Of a stretch of 26,317 nucleotides of DNA, positions 24,088-26,317 are shown in pieces. Positions within the stretch are counted from its first letter, which is position 1. Each line of letters starts with the position of its first letter. Made by a program: the position numbers and the translations under genes. A model generated the notes under the pieces. The model did no database searches and was not told the origin of the DNA. It saw nothing but the letters and a program-made list of their open reading frames with translations. The stretch is from an uncultured Prevotella sp. (GTDB lineage: Bacteria > Bacteroidota > Bacteroidia > Bacteroidales > Bacteroidaceae). The DNA lies in the NCBI GenBank assembly GCA_934202525.1, contig CAKPYB010000041.1, forward strand, positions 1 to 26,317, written 5' to 3'.

Positions 24088-25107
24088 CTACTGGCTTTCA
24101 GCTATGCGCTTCTCCAGAACCTTCTTCAGGTTATCAGCAGAGCCCATTCCCAACTTCTTTCTGATGTTGGCCCGCTGGGTAGTGATGTTCGATTCCGACT
24201 TGTTGAGCAGCGTGCAAATCTCACTCAGCTTTCTGTTCTGCAGGATAAGGTAACAGATTTCCTGTTCAGAGGCACTCAACTCAGGAAAGACGCGTTCTAT
24301 GTTCTGTTTACTCAATTCGCGGGTCTGGAGATATTGCATCACATTGTCTATGACATTCTTCTGCGAAGCCTCACCCAGAAGATCCAGCAAATGCGCGGTA
24401 AGTTTAACATCATGCCTTTCCTTCGCCAGAGCCACGTATGCCTTAATCTGCTTTTTGTTTATCTTCAGCACCTGGAGCAGTTCTTCCTCATCACGCTGCA
24501 ACGTTCTGTTCGCATTGACAAGATACTCACCGTTTCTGGCAACAGCCAGACTCAGCACGCTGATAAAAAGCAATATGAGCATCATCATGAAGAAATAATC
24601 CATGAGCGATTCATCACCCGTTACAATCACACTCAATATATAAACCCCAAAGGCTATTCCCACCAGCCAGCGTGTGAGACGCGCCTGATAAGCCGCCAGC
24701 GAGAAAAACATGTTGCCTGAAAGGATAAGCATATTGATGAGAATCACCATTCTGTTATCTTTCAGCGTAGGCATAAAGGCACTGTAGAGAATATCGGCTC
24801 CGATAAAGCACTGGGTGGCGATAGCGATACAAACGATTGCCCTCACCATTGGGATTTTCCCGAAGAGATAAGCCATGAAGGAGGATAACACGACTATCAG
24901 AAAAACGATGTTAGACACGGTAAAAAACGGATCAAAGGCTCCAGACAAGCCCAGGATATTTGACAGGATGCCCAAAGAGAGCATCACGGAGAAACACACA
25001 AGGATAGCTTGACGTTGGCGGTCCAAGTAATTAGATTCTCTCTTCAGGAAAGAGAACCCTAACTGATGTATCTTAGATTTCTTTGCGTTCTTTTCTTTCA
25101 TATTCAT
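24088..25107 (-). CDS. Membrane-embedded LuxR-type transcriptional regulator
   Basis: A 339-residue protein with ~6 predicted membrane helices in the first ~190 residues (for example ILVCFSVMLSLGILSNILGL and YFFMMMLILLFISVLSLAVA), a helical linker (RTLQRDEEELLQVLKINKKQ), and a C-terminal LuxR helix-turn-helix (FPELSASEQEICYLILQNRK, then SEICTLLNKSESNITTQRAN). It has no kinase or receiver domain, so it looks like a one-component membrane sensor-regulator. The frame is open to 25170; ATG at 25107 or 25101 gives the usual Lys-rich start. It is upstream of tolC on the same strand (153-bp gap holding the tolC promoter) and divergent from the amidase gene. The signal is unknown. Confidence 0.85.
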   Translation of the reverse strand: MNMKEKNAKKSKIHQLGFSFLKRESNYLDRQRQAILVCFSVMLSLGILSNILGLSGAFDPFFTVSNIVFLIVVLSSFMAYLFGKIPMVRAIVCIAIATQCFIGADILYSAFMPTLKDNRMVILINMLILSGNMFFSLAAYQARLTRWLVGIAFGVYILSVIVTGDESLMDYFFMMMLILLFISVLSLAVARNGEYLVNANRTLQRDEEELLQVLKINKKQIKAYVALAKERHDVKLTAHLLDLLGEASQKNVIDNVMQYLQTRELSKQNIERVFPELSASEQEICYLILQNRKLSEICTLLNKSESNITTQRANIRKKLGMGSADNLKKVLEKRIAESQ

Positions 25108-25133
25108 AATGGATAGATAAATTATTTCGTATT

Positions 25134-25189
25134 GACAGATGAGGCAGGTTTGCCCTGACTGACGAATCATTTTGCACAGACAGACGAAT
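25134..25189. repeat. Three phased direct repeats in the luxR leader
   Basis: GACAGATGAGG (25134), GACTGACGAAT (25157) and GACAGACGAAT (25179) share a GACWGACGAAT-like core and are spaced 23 and 22 bp apart, about two helical turns. They lie between the predicted luxR -7 element (25205-25212) and its start codon, in the region divergent to the amidase gene. Candidate binding sites for a multimeric regulator. Confidence 0.55.
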
Positions 25190-25204
25190 CGCTTTTTCTT
25201 CTTG

Positions 25205-25212
25205 CAAAAATA
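25205..25212 (-). promoter_or_regulatory. Predicted -7 element of the LuxR-type regulator gene
   Basis: TATTTTTG on the minus strand matches TAnnTTTG, but no TTTG lies at the correct distance upstream. The leader to 25107 would be ~90 nt. Confidence 0.4.
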
Positions 25213-25318
25213 ATAAAAAAGATTGGTTTTGATGTATTTTGAGGGATATTTTTTTATAATTCCAGAAAAATCAGCATTTTTCAGTGTACTTTTCTCCCTG
25301 CCGAGAGTGGTTTTCCAT

Positions 25319-25326
25319 TACTTTTG
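25319..25326 (+). promoter_or_regulatory. Predicted -7 element of the amidase gene
   Basis: TACTTTTG matches TAnnTTTG, 47 nt before the ATG at 25374. A -33 match is not clear (TTTC at 25291, spacing 24). Confidence 0.5.
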
Positions 25327-25373
25327 CATTTGAAAATTCAAATCATTTATCAATCATTTAATACTAATTACGT

Positions 25374-26317
25374 ATGAAAAAGAATATCAATTTCAACAGT
25401 AAGCACATACAATGGTTTCTGTTTTTATGCTTAAGTTTCAGCTTCATATTCTGTATATTTCTGCTAACTTCGTGCAGCGATGATGACAGCCCAGAAGTAA
25501 ACAATAAGGCGCACTATCAGGACGTACCAGCCAGTCTACTGACCGATACCAAGAAACTGGAGATGGTCCGGTCTATCCAGGACTTGAAAGACGGAAGATT
25601 CTTCTATCTTGACTATACGGAGGATTACAAACTCTCTACCATATCAGGCTATAATCTTACCGACAACACCCAACTGATTGGTGCCGTATTGAAAACCCTC
25701 TGCGACAAAACACCATCCTGGCTCAAGACAAAAGTAAAACTGGATGCAGGCTGCAGTGCATTTGCTGTGACCACTCCCGATACAGGCGACTATCTGATGG
25801 GGCGCAACTTTGACTACTCCCACGATAACGAACCGATAGCAGCAGCCCTGGTTCGCACGGCTCCCGAAGGAGGACTGAAATCCATCAGCATGGTGGATGC
25901 CTACTGGATAGGTTACCGTCAGGATCTCTGGCATTACATTCTATATAACAAGGAACAGTTTGAGAAGCATAAGACACAAGACCTGTCCTATATCATGGCA
26001 TTTCCATATCTTCTGATGGACGGCATGAACGAGGCAGGCTTTGCCGTTTCCGTTCTTCATCTTGACGGCAAGCCAACACAGCAGGCTAATACGGGAAAGA
26101 AACTGACTACAACCGTTGCCTTACGCATGATGCTGGATCATGCCAGAACGGTGGATGAAGCTCTCAAGATTCTGGACGGATATGACCTCTGGATACCGGA
26201 CGGCGACGGCAACTATCATTTCTACATGGCAGATGCCACAGGCCGTTATGCCATCGTAGAATTCGTATATGACAAGGATCACCAAAGCAAGATTTACATC
26301 GACGATGAATATACGGG
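25374..26317 (+). CDS. Choloylglycine hydrolase/acid-amidase-family lipoprotein (3' end cut by the window)
   Basis: The frame runs open from ATG 25374 to the window end (314+ residues). The signal peptide ends LLTSC with lipidated Cys34, then SDDDS, the Bacteroidota signal for surface display. After ~90 residues comes GCSAFAV with candidate catalytic Cys127, then YLMGRNFDYS, the hallmark 'C...G..l.gRNfDy' of Ntn linear-amide hydrolases (bile-salt hydrolase, penicillin V acylase, acid ceramidase/NAAA). DGMNEAGFAVSVLHLDG is also typical. The segment before Cys127 would be a propeptide removed by self-cleavage, longer than in bile-salt hydrolases and more like acid-amidase types. The substrate is unknown: conjugated bile acids, N-acyl amides or beta-lactams are possible. 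It is divergent from the LuxR-type regulator. Confidence 0.82.
   Translation, partial: MKKNINFNSKHIQWFLFLCLSFSFIFCIFLLTSCSDDDSPEVNNKAHYQDVPASLLTDTKKLEMVRSIQDLKDGRFFYLDYTEDYKLSTISGYNLTDNTQLIGAVLKTLCDKTPSWLKTKVKLDAGCSAFAVTTPDTGDYLMGRNFDYSHDNEPIAAALVRTAPEGGLKSISMVDAYWIGYRQDLWHYILYNKEQFEKHKTQDLSYIMAFPYLLMDGMNEAGFAVSVLHLDGKPTQQANTGKKLTTTVALRMMLDHARTVDEALKILDGYDLWIPDGDGNYHFYMADATGRYAIVEFVYDKDHQSKIYIDDEYT

Noticed and set aside
25108..25170. 21-residue N-terminal extension of the LuxR-type regulator
   Set aside because: The extension runs through the phased repeats and lacks a ribosome site; the Lys-rich start at 25107 or 25101 fits better.
25644..25934. Minus-strand frame inside the amidase gene
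   Set aside because: It is antisense to a gene with lipoprotein signal and Ntn-hydrolase motifs, and shows no feature of its own.

Overview
The window is ordinary chromosome from a member of the Bacteroidota, most probably a gut Prevotellaceae close to Segatella (Prevotella) copri. The evidence is the recurrent Bacteroidota promoter (TTTG, about 20 nt, TAnnTTTG), A-rich starts with weak Shine-Dalgarno sequences, lipoprotein signals followed by Asp-rich residues, a DUF4270 lipoprotein, HU-type DNA-binding proteins with extensions, and GCCCT...AGGGC intergenic repeats. I see no rRNA, tRNA, CRISPR array, phage or insertion sequence.

Left part (1-7.5 kb). An HU-family DNA-binding protein (minus) is divergent from sbcD-sbcC (plus), the MRE11/RAD50-like nuclease that cleaves hairpin and blocked DNA ends. 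The HU promoter seems to lie far upstream, leaving a leader of about 230 nt with two tandem look-alike hairpins and three 22-bp repeats. Convergent to sbcC is panC-panD (minus), for the beta-alanine and pantothenate steps of coenzyme A synthesis.

Middle part (7.6-15.8 kb). A plus-strand unit encodes a one-domain glycogen-synthase-like protein, a DUF4270 lipoprotein and a 48-residue basic protein, and ends in a strong terminator. A gene-free stretch of about 550 bp follows, with a near-consensus promoter, five 17-18-nt tandem repeats and a GC-rich terminator: a candidate small RNA. On the minus strand are an outer-membrane beta-barrel protein with its own promoter and a probable unit ompA-like lipoprotein, mtgA, uvrD/pcrA.

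Right part (15.8-26.3 kb). proS (highly expressed codons) is followed by a small exported protein, a multi-hairpin REP-like repeat and a 130-residue protein of unknown function. A minus-strand block encodes a tripartite efflux system (TolC, HlyD/EmrA-like, EmrB-like MFS) with an AraC regulator downstream and a membrane-embedded LuxR-type regulator upstream. Inverted repeats lie at the promoters of tolC and araC, and phased direct repeats lie in the luxR leader. The window ends inside a lipoprotein of the choloylglycine hydrolase / acid-amidase (Ntn) superfamily, divergent from luxR.

Most protein families are familiar. The points most worth a second look are the structured HU leader, the orphan transcript at about 10.32-10.65 kb, the glycogen-synthase-like protein that lacks the known catalytic parts, and the lipoprotein amidase beside a membrane regulator and efflux pump.
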